Numbered from the stretch's first letter, positions 9,498 through 18,193 are shown. The stretch: 64,000 bases of DNA from Leptolyngbya sp. SIOISBB (GCA_010671905.1 JAAHII010000002.1:124001-188000), one strand, 5' to 3'. Program-made: numbers and translations. The notes: generated from the sequence alone by a model not told the origin.

Positions 9498-10196
9498 ATG
9501 CTTGACTTTACTCCCTGGGATTCCATGCTAAAGCGTTATGTCAATGACGACGGCCAAGTGGATTATGCGGCCTGGCAGTCAGCGTCTGACCAAGAACTGA
9601 ATACTTGGCTGGAATCACTTCATGTCACTGAACTCAGTACCTTGGAACGGGATGAAGCGATCGCGTTTCTCATCAACCTATACAACGCGTTGACGATTCG
9701 CCAAGTGCTGCAACAGTATCCCCTCGCATCAATTCGGCCGACTTTCTTGGGAATGCCCAACTGGCTGGCGTTTCTCCACTTTTTCACCAAATCGGTGTAC
9801 CGTCTAAAGGGCCAATCATTGAGCCTCAATAACATTGAGCATGGCCTGCTGCGGGAGCGATTTCAAGAACCGCGCATTCACTTCGCTTTGGTCTGCGCGT
9901 CGGTGGGCTGCCCCGGGTTGCGAGCCGCCGCCTATGAGCCAGAGCAGTTAGATGAGCAGCTAGCCGCCGATGCCCATCGGTTTATCCACAATGACGATAA
10001 AGTGCGTTACGACGCCGCTCGGTCAACCCTTTACTGCAGCAAAATTTTCCAGTGGTACAAGGCGGACTTTTTGACTAAGGCAGCTTCTATTCCTGACTAC
10101 ATCAGCCAGTACCGCCCTGAACTAGACCTACCCAATCGCGTCACCGTCGAGTTTCTACCCTACAGTTGGGCACTCAATCAGCGGACATCTTCATAA
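9498..10196 (+). CDS. DUF547 domain protein
   Basis: This 232-residue soluble protein spans the DUF547 domain. Typical motifs are AIAFLINLYNALTIRQVL near the N-terminus and HFALVCASVGCPGLRAAAYEPEQLDEQL in the middle, with a C-terminal FLPYSWALN. The function of DUF547 is not established. Some members sit in thioredoxin-like or glycosyltransferase neighbourhoods, and here it lies between the two arsenosugar-type glycosyltransferase genes. The start at 9498 (MLDFTPWDSML) aligns with the usual N-terminus; ATG 9435 would add 21 residues and overlap the rhodanese promoter region. It overlaps the convergent glycosyltransferase gene by 19 bp. Confidence 0.85.
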   Translation: MLDFTPWDSMLKRYVNDDGQVDYAAWQSASDQELNTWLESLHVTELSTLERDEAIAFLINLYNALTIRQVLQQYPLASIRPTFLGMPNWLAFLHFFTKSVYRLKGQSLSLNNIEHGLLRERFQEPRIHFALVCASVGCPGLRAAAYEPEQLDEQLAADAHRFIHNDDKVRYDAARSTLYCSKIFQWYKADFLTKAASIPDYISQYRPELDLPNRVTVEFLPYSWALNQRTSS

Positions 10197-10912
10197 AACT
10201 GCTTGAGCCAGGTGGCGGACACCCCCATGGCCCAGAGCGAACCGATCGCGAAATAAATGAAGTTGGCTTTGAGGGGGCCCCATTGCGCCACGCGGCGATC
10301 GGAACTTTGCACAACGCGGTTGAGCTGACGGATACGGCCTAATTTGGATAACCGCAGACAGAGATCCGCATCTTCCATGATGGGCAGGGTGATGTCAAAG
10401 CCGTCGCAGGTCCAAAAGTCGCAGCGGCGGCAAAAGATGGCCTGATCGCCAAACAGCACTCGCAGGCCATCCTTAAAAAAGCGCTGGGGCCGAAATATCA
10501 GCGGGGCGTAGTAGGTTTTCAGCGCGTTATGCAGCGTGATGCCCCATCGCGTGGTCTGGCCTCCGGCCATGATGGAGATAAAACCACCCCCAGAAATCGC
10601 GGGATTGACTAAGGTCTGGCCTAGAACAAGCACCAAATCGTGGGGCACGAGGGTATCACCGTGTACAAAGCACAGAATTTCACCCGTCGCTAACTTTGCC
10701 CCCGTATTCATCTGCAGGGCTCGACCTCGCTGTGGCGTCGTAATCACAGTGGTCGGGTATTGGGTGGCGATCTCGACGGTGGCATCGGTACTGCCCCCAT
10801 CTACCACAATGGTTTCATAGGCCGGTGGATCGAGCGTCTGCAAGCATCGCAGGGTGTGCCCCAAGTAGTTCGCTTCGTTAAAGACAGGGATAATAATCGA
10901 GACTTGAGACAC
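10178..10912 (-). CDS. TIGR04283-type family 2 glycosyltransferase
   Basis: This 244-residue GT-A glycosyltransferase opens with VSIIIPVFNEANYL, has the DGGSTDAT nucleotide-sugar-binding loop, FVHGDTLVP as the DxD-like region, and IMEDADLCLRLSKLG as the ED motif of family 2 enzymes. The internal GGGFISIM and LFGDQAIFCRR segments match the arsenosugar-associated TIGR04283 group. The GTG at 10912 is the best start; the frame runs to a TTG at 10930 that lies inside the divergent methyltransferase gene. A C-terminal hydrophobic stretch (FIYFAIGSLWAMGVSATWL) could associate with the membrane. The sugar donor and acceptor are not known. Confidence 0.85.
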   Translation of the reverse strand: MSQVSIIIPVFNEANYLGHTLRCLQTLDPPAYETIVVDGGSTDATVEIATQYPTTVITTPQRGRALQMNTGAKLATGEILCFVHGDTLVPHDLVLVLGQTLVNPAISGGGFISIMAGGQTTRWGITLHNALKTYYAPLIFRPQRFFKDGLRVLFGDQAIFCRRCDFWTCDGFDITLPIMEDADLCLRLSKLGRIRQLNRVVQSSDRRVAQWGPLKANFIYFAIGSLWAMGVSATWLKQFYEDVR

Positions 10913-10919
10913 AACCCAA

Positions 10920-11666
10920 ATGGCACGCAACGATCTCGCATTTTACGACCAGCAAGCTGCCCAATGGTGGGATAAAACCGCCACCGTCTTTCCGTTGAGT
11001 CAATTGAATCCCCTGCGGTTTCAATTTTTCGATCGCTATGTTGCGGATTGGCGCGGTCTACAAGTCCTGGATGTTGGCTGTGGCGGCGGCTACACCTGCG
11101 AATTTTTAGCCCAGCGCGGCGCAGTGGTCACTGGGATCGATCAATCGGCAGCGTGTATTACGGCAGCGCACAATCACGCTCAAGCCATGGGGCTAGCGAT
11201 TGACTATCACCCTGGCGTGGCGGAGCAGTTACCGTTTGCGGGAGATCGCTTTGATATCGTCACCTGTGTCGACGTGCTGGAACATGTGCAAAGCGTACCG
11301 ATCGCCCTCGCGGAAATTAGCCGAGTGCTCAAGCCCGGTGGCCTGTTTTTGTTCGACACCATCAACCGCACCTGGCAATCACGCCTGTTGATGATTTGGC
11401 TACTGGAAGATTGGTTGCGGCTGATTCCACAGGGTATCCACGATTGGCAGCAGTTTGTGCCACCGCAGGAGTTGACGGTGCAGCTACAGCAAGCCCACTT
11501 CGCGGACGTGACGATTCAGGGCTTCGATCTATTTGGCCGCAATCTAGCGACCCAGCTGCAGACCTTATGGCATTACTGGCAAACTGGCAGCCTAAGGGCG
11601 AATTTTGACCACAACACCCAGGTTTTCTACATCGGCATTACCCGAAAAATTTCCCCATCCAGATGA
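10920..11666 (+). CDS. UbiG-like class I SAM methyltransferase
   Basis: This 248-residue methyltransferase has the glycine-rich SAM motif VLDVGCGGGYTCEFLA, the acidic residue of motif post-I in VTGIDQSAACI, and DIVTCVDVLEHV as motif II. The N-terminal FYDQQAAQWWDK and PLRFQFFDRY segments resemble UbiG, the ubiquinone O-methyltransferase. Cyanobacteria make plastoquinone rather than ubiquinone, so the UbiG name describes similarity and not a proven reaction. The ATG at 10920 lies 7 bp from the divergent glycosyltransferase start. Substrate unknown; in this setting a small or glycosylated acceptor is possible. Confidence 0.8.
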   Translation: MARNDLAFYDQQAAQWWDKTATVFPLSQLNPLRFQFFDRYVADWRGLQVLDVGCGGGYTCEFLAQRGAVVTGIDQSAACITAAHNHAQAMGLAIDYHPGVAEQLPFAGDRFDIVTCVDVLEHVQSVPIALAEISRVLKPGGLFLFDTINRTWQSRLLMIWLLEDWLRLIPQGIHDWQQFVPPQELTVQLQQAHFADVTIQGFDLFGRNLATQLQTLWHYWQTGSLRANFDHNTQVFYIGITRKISPSR

Positions 11667-11750
11667 TCAATCAGCAACCGCACCGCAACTCCCACCTCTG
11701 ATAAAGCGTGGATTTTGATGGTCCATCACACGATCTCTGCAGCAACGGCG

Positions 11751-11906
11751 CTACTCTTCTGGGAGCAGCCTTCTTACCTGGATCTCTAAGTCAGGAAAGG
11801 CGAGCGGGGCAACCATGACAGAGGTTAGAGGCTGCTTCTCAGAGTAAGTACCTGATACAGGTTGTCGGTGTACCCAGAGCTGACGGTTGGGCACATGTTG
11901 TTTGTT
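11751..11906 (-). pseudogene. 3' exon of an intron-split Uma2-family endonuclease gene
   Basis: Downstream of the group II intron the minus strand encodes VPNRQLWVHRQPVSGTY and ends in VMVAPLAFPDLEIQ plus a short tail to TAG at 11751-11753. This is the standard C-terminus of a Uma2 (PD-(D/E)XK-like) protein and continues the 5' exon at 14309-14717. Joining 14309 to 11896 restores EYWVVDVPNRQL and a full 184-residue protein. However, the intron's structural 3' end predicts about 10 extra bases (11897-11906), which would shift the frame. The gene may therefore be inactive even after splicing. Confidence 0.75.
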
Positions 11907-11949
11907 GTTGGGTAGGAGAGAAAGACATCGCTGCCCCTCTCCCCCCTAA

Positions 11950-11983
11950 GAACCGGACTTGATAGTTTCCCCTCATCCGGCTC
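11950..11983 (-). ncRNA. Group II intron domain V
   Basis: The 34 nt run from GAGCCGG to CCGGTTC with a central GGGGAAAC loop. This is the catalytic hairpin of group II introns, at the expected place just after the maturase stop codon. Confidence 0.88.
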
Positions 11984-13719
11984 AAGCCCTCTGCGAACCA
12001 ACGAGCGTTTTAGCCTTGCCATGCACCTGCCGATGACAGGCATGATGGAGCAATTGTAGATTTTCGTCCAGACTCATGCCACCCATCCTCACCGGGGAGC
12101 GGTGATGAGCATGGACTTCCTCGCCATTGATGAGAGCTTCACCACAAACTGGACACCGCCAATGTTGACTTTGGGCAAGGCGATAATAAGTGGAGCCGCG
12201 ACTCCAATACCGCTTGCCGTGCCGCTGTTGACGCTGTTGCCAGTAGTCGTGGAGTTCAGGATCATCCGGTGAGGCCGTGCCTTTGACTTTGACATGTCGC
12301 TCAATGGTTAAGGAATCAAGCCGAAACAATGAGATGGACTTGTCGCCGTCGGTTGGCGTCTGTACGTTGGCAGCAAACACCCAATGCCGATAGCCAAAGG
12401 CTTTGAAGTAGCGCTTAGCCACCCAGGTTTTGGATTTGTTGGGATGCCGTCTGAGGCACCACCGCCAAATCGCGCGCCAGAGTTGGTCATCCATGGCATT
12501 GAAAACCCGCTTACTGACGACATGGCGATAGTAGCGTCCCCAACCCTGCAAAATCGGGTTGAGAAAACGGATGACCAGGGCCGGTGAAGTGTGCAGATGC
12601 GCCTTGAGCCAGGCTCGTAGCACTTGCAGTTTGGCTTTCACCTTCGCCACCTGGGGGGTAATTAAGCACTTTCCTTGTCGGGATTGGATATGGAACCCCA
12701 AGAAATCAAAGCCATCGTCTTTGTGGACAATGCGCGTCTTCTCCGGATGGAGCATCAGCCCGCGCTGCTGGAGCCAGTCTTGCAGGAGCGGGACGACGGT
12801 TTCAAGCGCTTCGCGGCTGCGAGCCGTGACTAAAAAGTCGTCGGCATAGCGGATGAACCCGTAGCGGGTGACCTAGCGGTATCCAACTTGCCCCTCCCGA
12901 CCCGCTTCGGTGCGGGGGAAGGCTTTGCGGTCACGGAACTGACCCAAAAGCTCACCCATGCCATCAAGGGCAATATTGGCGAGGAGCGGAGAGATGACGC
13001 CGCCTTGCGGAGTGCCCGCATCGGTCGGATGAAACACCTCCGCTTCCAGATATCCAGCCTTCAACCATTGCCGAATCCATTCACGACCGGGACAGAGCCC
13101 AATGGCATCGAGAATGAAGTCATGGCTGATGGTATCAAACGCACTTTTGATATCGGCATCGAGTATCCAACTGTCATGACCTTTGTTGAGGCGAATCCAC
13201 GTTTGGTCGATAGCGTCCTGGGCACTGCGTCCGGGCCTAAACCCGTAGCTGTGTGCTTCAAAACGAGCTTCCCAACTGGGTTCCAGTGCATTCTTGACGA
13301 GGCTTTGCGCCACGCGCTCAAGAACACAGGGGATTCCCAGAGGACGCCGTTTGCCGTTCGCCTTGGGGATATATATCCGTCGGGCTGGACGCACTTGATG
13401 CGGCGCATAAAGCGACATCTGATGCACCAGGTTTTACCCGCTGGGCGGGCGTTAACGCGGTATGGCCATCAATGCCTGCCGTCTGGCGTCCGGCATTCAG
13501 TTGCGTGACTCGCCGCACTGACCACAACACATTGGCGTAACTTCGTAGCATCAGTTTCATCAGGCTTCTCACCCGATTCCACTGCTGCTGTTGGCTCGCC
13601 CGATAAATGCGCCGTCTCAGGTTCCGCACCCGCTGGTTGACTCGCTTCCAGTCGATACTGTGCCAGTCCACTCGCGCTGTCGTCGCTCCGATGCCGCTCG
13701 CGGCTCTATCTTTCACCAA
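11982..13719 (-). pseudogene. ltrA-like: Broken group II intron reverse transcriptase/maturase with HNH domain
   Basis: Three pieces together encode a full-length maturase. 13719 to about 13430 gives the N-terminal part (NAGRQTAGIDGHTALTPAQR). Then a frame change, caused by one extra base in GGT at about 13430, leads into IYIPKANGKRRPLGIP, FRPGRSAQDAI and AGTPQGGVISPLLANIALDG. An in-frame TAG at 12873-12875 then interrupts the gene before the catalytic RYADDFLV motif. The frame continues through the X/maturase domain to a C-terminal HNH nuclease (CPVCGEAL, HAHHRSP, LLHHACH). With one frameshift and one amber codon, no functional enzyme is expected. The intron would need a maturase in trans to splice or move. 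Confidence 0.88.
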
Positions 13720-14308
13720 CGATTAGGTTCCCTTACTTTGCTTGATCGGTGAAGACCCACTGGAAGTCTGCGACCTTTCGGTCTAGGGCAAAGCCTGAAC
13801 CCCTATCTACGGCATTACCCGCAGCTTTCGCTTTCTCCAGTTTCCTTTACCCGCTAGGGAGTTCTGCCGCCTTTACAGACCGGCTTACTGGGGCTATCGA
13901 CCTCTGCCCCAGACCCTATCGGGCTTACCGTGTGTTCCCTACCTGTGACCTACGACGGTGTGGGGTTCCATCTATATGCCGGTGGGAGTTCGGTTCCTGC
14001 ACGGTCAACTAATAGACTTTGACCGCCCACCCACTTACCTTTTGGTCAGAGTGTTTCAGCCTCTTTCACTCGGCTACTGTGACGACACTTACGATGATTC
14101 ACTTCCGTTAACCCTTCACAGTCTTCGTCTTGCACTCGCTCCGGCTGGAGGCTGCCAGAGGTCAGGCTTGCGTGCCTTGCATTCCATTGGATTCATTACT
14201 TACTACCAATGTAGGCAGGGTCATTGACCCCGTTACGGGACGATGGGGAGCAAGAATTCCCCAGAGAGGACGGCCTCTCAGTCAGCAGGTACAGCTTTCA
14301 CGTCGCAC

Positions 14309-14717
14309 CCACGACCCAGTACTCAGCAATGCCATCCCTGGCATAAAGCTGAGCCTTTTCTTCTCGATCAAAGGTCAAGGGTGAGTTGGAGACTTCAATC
14401 AGCCAATAGACATCATTCGGACCTGGATGCCGATCGTCATAGCGCGACTCCGGTGGGGCCGCGATCGCAATATCGGGTTGGGGTTCGCTGTCACTCGGCA
14501 GCGTAATGGGTGCCGCCGTAAACACGATCGCCCGCTCACCTAGGAGTGTTTCTAAATATTTGGAGCCCCGTCGATAGGTGGCCCGGTGAATTGGTAATTC
14601 AGGGGCCATTTCAACCACATCTCCGGCCAACAGTTCAACTTGGCAACCGGCCAGCAGACCGGTCGCAATCATCCGATGATAATCGGCAACACTCCATTTA
14701 GTAGCAGTACGAATCAT
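14309..14717 (-). pseudogene. 5' exon of the intron-split Uma2-family endonuclease gene
   Basis: From ATG 14717 the minus strand encodes MIRTATKWSVADYHRMIATG, then VELLAGDVVEMAPELPIH, QPDIAIAAPPESRY, and YWLIEVSNSPLTFDREEKA ending at GIAEYWVV. The PD-(D/E)XK-like Uma2 core (QPD and the glutamate in IEV) is present. The sequence then runs directly into the intron's GTGCGAC, where the frame soon stops. Uma2 proteins are abundant in cyanobacteria and thought to be nucleases of mobile-element origin; the role of this one is unknown. Confidence 0.85.
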
Positions 14718-14945
14718 GACAGAAGTAAGACAACGGTGGCCCGAGTCTATCTATTCTAAGCGTCACCAGGTTGGCAGTCTCGCTCTCATGAAACCACTCT
14801 CTTCAAGCCAGAACTCACCCGATATACAAAGCATTGCAGTGTTGCTGCGATCAGCTTGCTAGGTGTGCCGAAGAGTTGCCCGACCTCTCCAACTGTTGGC
14901 GATGCTTAATATTTTGGGGAGCGATCCCACTTCACACAGCCAAAT

Positions 14946-14990
14946 GTTAGGGAATGTTTCATGTTTCAACGGGTAGAGACATTCCCTAAC
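14946..14990. repeat. Perfect 12-bp inverted repeat
   Basis: GTTAGGGAATGT at 14946-14957 pairs perfectly with ACATTCCCTAAC at 14979-14990 across a 21-nt spacer. It lies in the 318-bp gap between the Uma2 exon and a decayed small gene. There is no T-run, so it is not a typical terminator; it could be an IS end or protein site. The rest of that gap shows nothing recognisable. Confidence 0.6.
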
Positions 14991-15035
14991 AGCCCGAATG
15001 CCAACAGAGACAACTCTTCCGCCACCTCCCTGTAA

Positions 15036-15397
15036 TCAATTGTCCGATTCTCCATCACCACCATGCTGCTCTCGCAGGTGCATCATCATCATGGCTCGAA
15101 GCTGATCCATCTCAGCCGTGAGCGATCGCACGTCTTCAGATAACTGACTCACAGTTTGCGAGCACTGGCCCATTGCCCTCACCCTCTGGGCAACAGTTTG
15201 GGTTGTGTTCGAGATCGCGCCTCTCAGTTCGTTGTAGTCCTCTGCGCGTTGGATGCGTTCGTCCTGAACCGCAGTAGCGAGCTGCTCAAGTCGTGCGCGC
15301 CCGAGTTTTGCTGGGATTCTCTCAGCTCAGCGATCGCGGTGGAGTTAGCTTCCACTAATCGCTCAATTCGGTCGAGTCTGTCTGTCCCGTTGGTCAT
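15036..15397 (-). pseudogene. Frameshifted small coiled-coil protein gene
   Basis: ATG 15397 opens a frame reading MTNGTDRLDRIERLVEANST and AELRESQQ, which stops at 15224. Moving one frame near 15295 continues as RARLEQLATAVQDE, then VSQLSEDVRSLTAEMD and MMMMHLREQHGG, ending with TGA at 15036-15038. The joined product would be a heptad-rich coiled coil of about 120 residues, like many small cyanobacterial proteins of unknown function. The break is a shift within a GGGCGCGC run. The upstream 44-codon ORF begins with a similar MTN...LDRIE sequence, as if duplicated. Confidence 0.5.
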
Positions 15398-15528
15398 TGC
15401 GTTCCCTCCAGCGCTACGATCTGCCTCTCATGACTTAGGGGCTGACCATGACTGACGCACGACTGAGAGTTGGCCTCCTGCTGAGCCTCAATTCGGTCGA
15501 GGCTTTCATTGCTGCCGCTATTGGTCAT
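15394..15528 (-). CDS. Tiny ORF similar to the start of the adjacent coiled-coil gene
   Basis: ATG 15528 to TGA 15394 encodes 44 residues (MTNSGSNESLDRIEAQQEAN...). Its stop overlaps the ATG of the next gene as ATGA. The opening resembles that gene's MTNGTDRLDRIE. It is probably a decayed partial duplicate and may not be expressed as a functional protein. Confidence 0.3.
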   Translation of the reverse strand: MTNSGSNESLDRIEAQQEANSQSCVSHGQPLSHERQIVALEGTQ

Positions 15529-15655
15529 GTCACGGTTGTCTTAATATCAAAGTCCTATCCAGCATTCTAAATTACGCCTCGCTTTCTGCTCAGGCGGCTG
15601 GCTCCGCTTCAACGCTGACAGGAATGCACGCGTCCGCGATCGCTTTGCTCAACTT

Positions 15656-15931
15656 CTACATCTCCCTTTCTCGCGCAAAGTCGGCAGCGGCCCTAGCTGC
15701 TTCAGCCAACACGACAGCAACAGTCGGCAGCCCTGGCTTGGTTTTAGCAGAAACGGCGTATCCTAAACTACGGCAAAAGTGATCCCCCAGATGGGTGGCG
15801 GCCAGCAATCGCAGCTTATCGGCATCACCGGACTGGTAGGCTTCGAGTGCTTCTTGATGCAATGTTGTATCAGGTGTTCCCAGGGTGTTCAGAATGGCTG
15901 ATAGTGCGTTGTGTACAGTAGATTCGTTCAC
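15656..15931 (-). CDS. Hypothetical protein, 91 residues
   Basis: GTG 15931 opens a 91-residue alanine- and leucine-rich helical protein: HNALSAILNTLGTP, ALEAYQSGDADKLRLLAATHLGDHF and AEAARAAADFAREREM. No family was recognised. Composition and the absence of a competing frame make it credible, but there is no clear ribosome-binding site. It lies 127 bp upstream of the two small coiled-coil ORFs on the same strand and might have formed a small operon with them. Confidence 0.45.
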   Translation of the reverse strand: MNESTVHNALSAILNTLGTPDTTLHQEALEAYQSGDADKLRLLAATHLGDHFCRSLGYAVSAKTKPGLPTVAVVLAEAARAAADFAREREM

Positions 15932-16702
15932 TGACTGTATTTGAGCTTGTGAGACTCGCCCGCCCTAGTCGTCGGACTGCCCTTCTATGTCAAATCTTCT
16001 AGCGTCATCTAAGGCTATTTGAACCCCGTCGTTGAAGTCCCAGTAGCTAGGGCTTGCTGAAAAGGTATGGACTGCATGGTTGTCAAGGATGGTCTGGCTA
16101 TATTGGAAAATCAACTAAGTATTAATTTGGGGCTGGTGGGTAATGGAAGATACTTGCAGCCAATACCATTTTTATTGGCTCTACAAATGTCCTGTTTCGT
16201 AGATTCGCCTAAATGTGCTGCCTGTGAAGCCCTCTACTGAAGGAAATGAATGGGACATTGAGGCGGATCTAAGGATTTTCTCTAGATTACTCCGTAGGTA
16301 AGTTGATGTATCTAATACAATTGGAGAGACTCAATAGTGATAATATATAGAGGAAATTAAATGATAGAGGAAATTAAAGCTTTTAAGGTAGCTAAACCTA
16401 ACGCTCTTTAGTCAAAGTTGCCAGAGAATACTTGAAGCGACCATTTTCCGTTCTTTGTGGCCTGCCAATGGGAGAGACGGCTAACGAGAAATCGGTGTTT
16501 CAGATTTAGTTTGGCCAGAGTGATGAAAGAGCGCTAATTAACTGTCACAAATAATCCAGAACTCTAGCCTTTAGAAGGGAAAGGGTTGCGATGGTCAGTA
16601 TTTGGGCGGTCAAGGCAAGCTGTCTTTAAAAACATAGCTCTAACACTTCCCTGGTGGAGGGGCATATCCAATGAGCACACCCATTTAGTTTGAATAGTAT
16701 CA
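15932..16702. other. Gene-free, AT-richer region
   Basis: This is 771 bp with no credible open frame on either strand. A short imperfect duplication, AGAGGAAATTAAA, occurs twice near 16350-16380. A stretch near 16048 (GGGCTTGCTGAAAA) resembles ends seen in some cyanobacterial insertion sequences, but no transposase is present. Confidence 0.5.
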
Positions 16703-17698
16703 ATGGCTAAACAGGAACTAGTAAAGCAAGCTCAGGTGGTTGCTAGCTTTGACTATGACGGTCTTGAGCCTGGGCCACGGTCGGTTGTCCAACAGCGCAC
16801 TGGTGAAATCAAAGAACGTCTACAGCGTTCGGCCCAAGACATTTGGGAGGTGGGACAACGACTGGCGGAAGTCCGGGCCTGCCTCAAACATGGGCAATTC
16901 GACTCCTGGCTGCAGGCAGAATTCGGCTGGAGTCGGCGCACGGCCTATAATTTCATCAATGTCTACGAAACCTTTCAAGAACGTTCAAACCTTGCACAAA
17001 TCAATATTGCCACCTCTGCGCTCTATTTGCTAGCCGCCCCCTCTACTTCCCCTGAGGTCCGCGACGACTTCCTGAATCGGGCCAAGGCCGGGGAGAAAGT
17101 CACCCACAAGGAGCTCTCCCAGACCCTAAGGGGGAAACCCTCATCCTCTTTATCGCAGTCCTCATCCCAGCCAACTGCCGCGCCTCCATCACAGTCGTCG
17201 ACCGCTAGTATCATCAAGGTCATTCCCAAGGCGACTGCTCCTGAGCACCACCCAACCGCAGTCTCTTCCCCTGCGCCGATGCCTGCCTCTGAGCTGGCCA
17301 CCATGCCACCGGGCTGGTATCGCCTGGGTGGTCAGCATGTCATGTTTTGCGGCGATACGGCCTCCGAAGAATTTGCTCAACAGGTACCTCCGGTGGCCTT
17401 TGCCCTGGCCATCACCTCCAATGATTGGGATCATGACTGGCTCATTGATCAGGCCAGAACCGTGACGATTTTGGCCGAGGCCGACGTGCAGGCGGTCATG
17501 GTTGAGGCTATGTTGCAGATGTTCTCGCAATCTCAGGAGTCGGTGCTGTTTCCCTGGCTCCCTCAGGCAGAGATGCTGGCCATTGCCCATCGCCTTGGTC
17601 GTCGGGTGTATGCCGGTGACGCTGACCCAGAACGCTGCCGTGCGGCCGCTGCTGCTGCCGGGTTAATCCCGCAGCCCCTGCCGCCGCATCAAAATTAA
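16703..17698 (+). CDS. DUF3102 domain protein with a methyltransferase-like tail
   Basis: This is a 331-residue protein. Residues about 20-150 are a DUF3102 domain: RTGEIKERLQRSAQDIWEVGQRLAEVR followed by HGQFDSWLQAEFGWSRRTAYNFI, a helical DNA-binding-like region, and an acidic/basic helix ending in KELSQTLRG. Residues about 150-205 are a low-complexity S/P/A linker. The C-terminal part begins PPGWYRLGGQHVMFCGDTAS, which resembles the YxLGxHxLxxGD entry motif of ParB/methylase proteins, but no catalytic DPPY motif follows. It may be a plasmid- or phage-derived accessory protein. Function unknown; it stands alone in a gene-poor region. Confidence 0.7.
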   Translation: MAKQELVKQAQVVASFDYDGLEPGPRSVVQQRTGEIKERLQRSAQDIWEVGQRLAEVRACLKHGQFDSWLQAEFGWSRRTAYNFINVYETFQERSNLAQINIATSALYLLAAPSTSPEVRDDFLNRAKAGEKVTHKELSQTLRGKPSSSLSQSSSQPTAAPPSQSSTASIIKVIPKATAPEHHPTAVSSPAPMPASELATMPPGWYRLGGQHVMFCGDTASEEFAQQVPPVAFALAITSNDWDHDWLIDQARTVTILAEADVQAVMVEAMLQMFSQSQESVLFPWLPQAEMLAIAHRLGRRVYAGDADPERCRAAAAAAGLIPQPLPPHQN

Positions 17699-17967
17699 AG
17701 GCTATTCCACACCAGTGCTGCCGACAAGAGAGACCAATACTCAGACATCGCCGACTGCCAGGAGAGTTGACCAAGGCAGGGAGTTCCTGGGGGGCCAGGG
17801 TCACCTCCACCTGGTTTAACGGGGACGATAGTCCCTCTCCGATGGCCTTGAGAAAGGCCTGATCGCCATGCTCTGGGGTCAACGTCGCGTAAACTGGCCT
17901 GGGTATTAGGACGAGGACGAGTAATCCAGGGACTGGAAGCGGCCATCGACATAGGACTGATGCAGCT
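17699..17967. other. Unassigned region between DUF3102 and mbtH
   Basis: Frames are open in several directions (for example the minus-strand run containing VEVTLAPQELPALVNSPGS), but none starts convincingly or matches a family I recognise. It may be a gene remnant. Confidence 0.35.
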
Positions 17968-18005
17968 ACGCAAATAAATGGGCGGGGCCGCCCATTTATT
18001 TGCGT
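17968..18005. terminator. Long perfect palindrome overlapping the mbtH stop codon
   Basis: Two perfect 18-bp arms (starting ACGCAAATAAATGGGCGG) are separated by only two bases. The right arm includes the last codons and TAA of mbtH. A hairpin of this strength could stop transcription from either side, although no T-run follows. It could also be the scar of an inverted duplication or a mobile palindrome. Confidence 0.55.
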
Positions 18006-18193
18006 AAACTCAAGGGCCGCATATCCGTCCAGACTTCTTGGATATAGTCTAAACATTCAGGTTTCAGGCCTGTCTTTCCTACATCCCGCCAGCCCAGAGG
18101 ATTCTTGCGATAAGCCGGCCAGATTGAATACTGCTCTTCATGGTTGACGACGACTTTATAAATTGTGGTGTCGTCCTGGTCATCTCGATTCAT
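17996..18193 (-). CDS. MbtH-family NRPS chaperone
   Basis: This 65-residue MbtH-like protein has all family signatures: [42 protein letters not shown] and the terminal SLRK. MbtH proteins bind NRPS adenylation domains and are needed for their solubility or activity. The ATG at 18193 follows an AAGGA-type ribosome site. It lies on the same strand as the NRPS operon but about 9 kb beyond its last gene, separated by the plus-strand siderophore uptake block, so it must have its own promoter. It is the only MbtH in the window and the natural partner of the six adenylation domains here. Confidence 0.95.
   Translation of the reverse strand: MNRDDQDDTTIYKVVVNHEEQYSIWPAYRKNPLGWRDVGKTGLKPECLDYIQEVWTDMRPLSLRK

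Larger units (their letters stand above)
11907..14308 (-). mobile_element. Group II intron inserted in a Uma2 gene
   Basis: This is a complete-looking group II intron of about 2.4 kb. The 5' end is GTGCGAC at 14308-14302, matching the GUGYG consensus. A 34-nt domain V lies at 11950-11983, and a domain VI stem with a bulged A follows at about 11907-11946, ending ACCCAAC. Domain IV holds a reverse transcriptase/maturase reading frame with an HNH endonuclease, broken by two lesions. The intron sits in the sense orientation of its host gene. The 3' boundary is 11907 from domain VI geometry (A seven nucleotides from an AY end) or 11897 if the host frame is to be restored. Confidence 0.88.

Noticed and set aside
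12888-13508. 206-residue plus-strand open frame
   Set aside because: It is antisense to the conserved reverse transcriptase motifs of the intron maturase and has no family features.
15156-15455. 99-residue plus-strand frame
   Set aside because: Antisense to the two small coiled-coil ORFs, which have heptad structure and ATGA coupling.
16040-16110. Possible IS end (GGGCTTGCTGAAAA)
   Set aside because: No partner end or transposase nearby; the match is too short to claim an element.
17508-18056. 182-residue minus-strand open frame containing VEVTLAPQELPALVNSPGS
   Set aside because: It overlaps the DUF3102 gene end and mbtH in other frames and has no ribosome site. A remnant is possible but not supportable.
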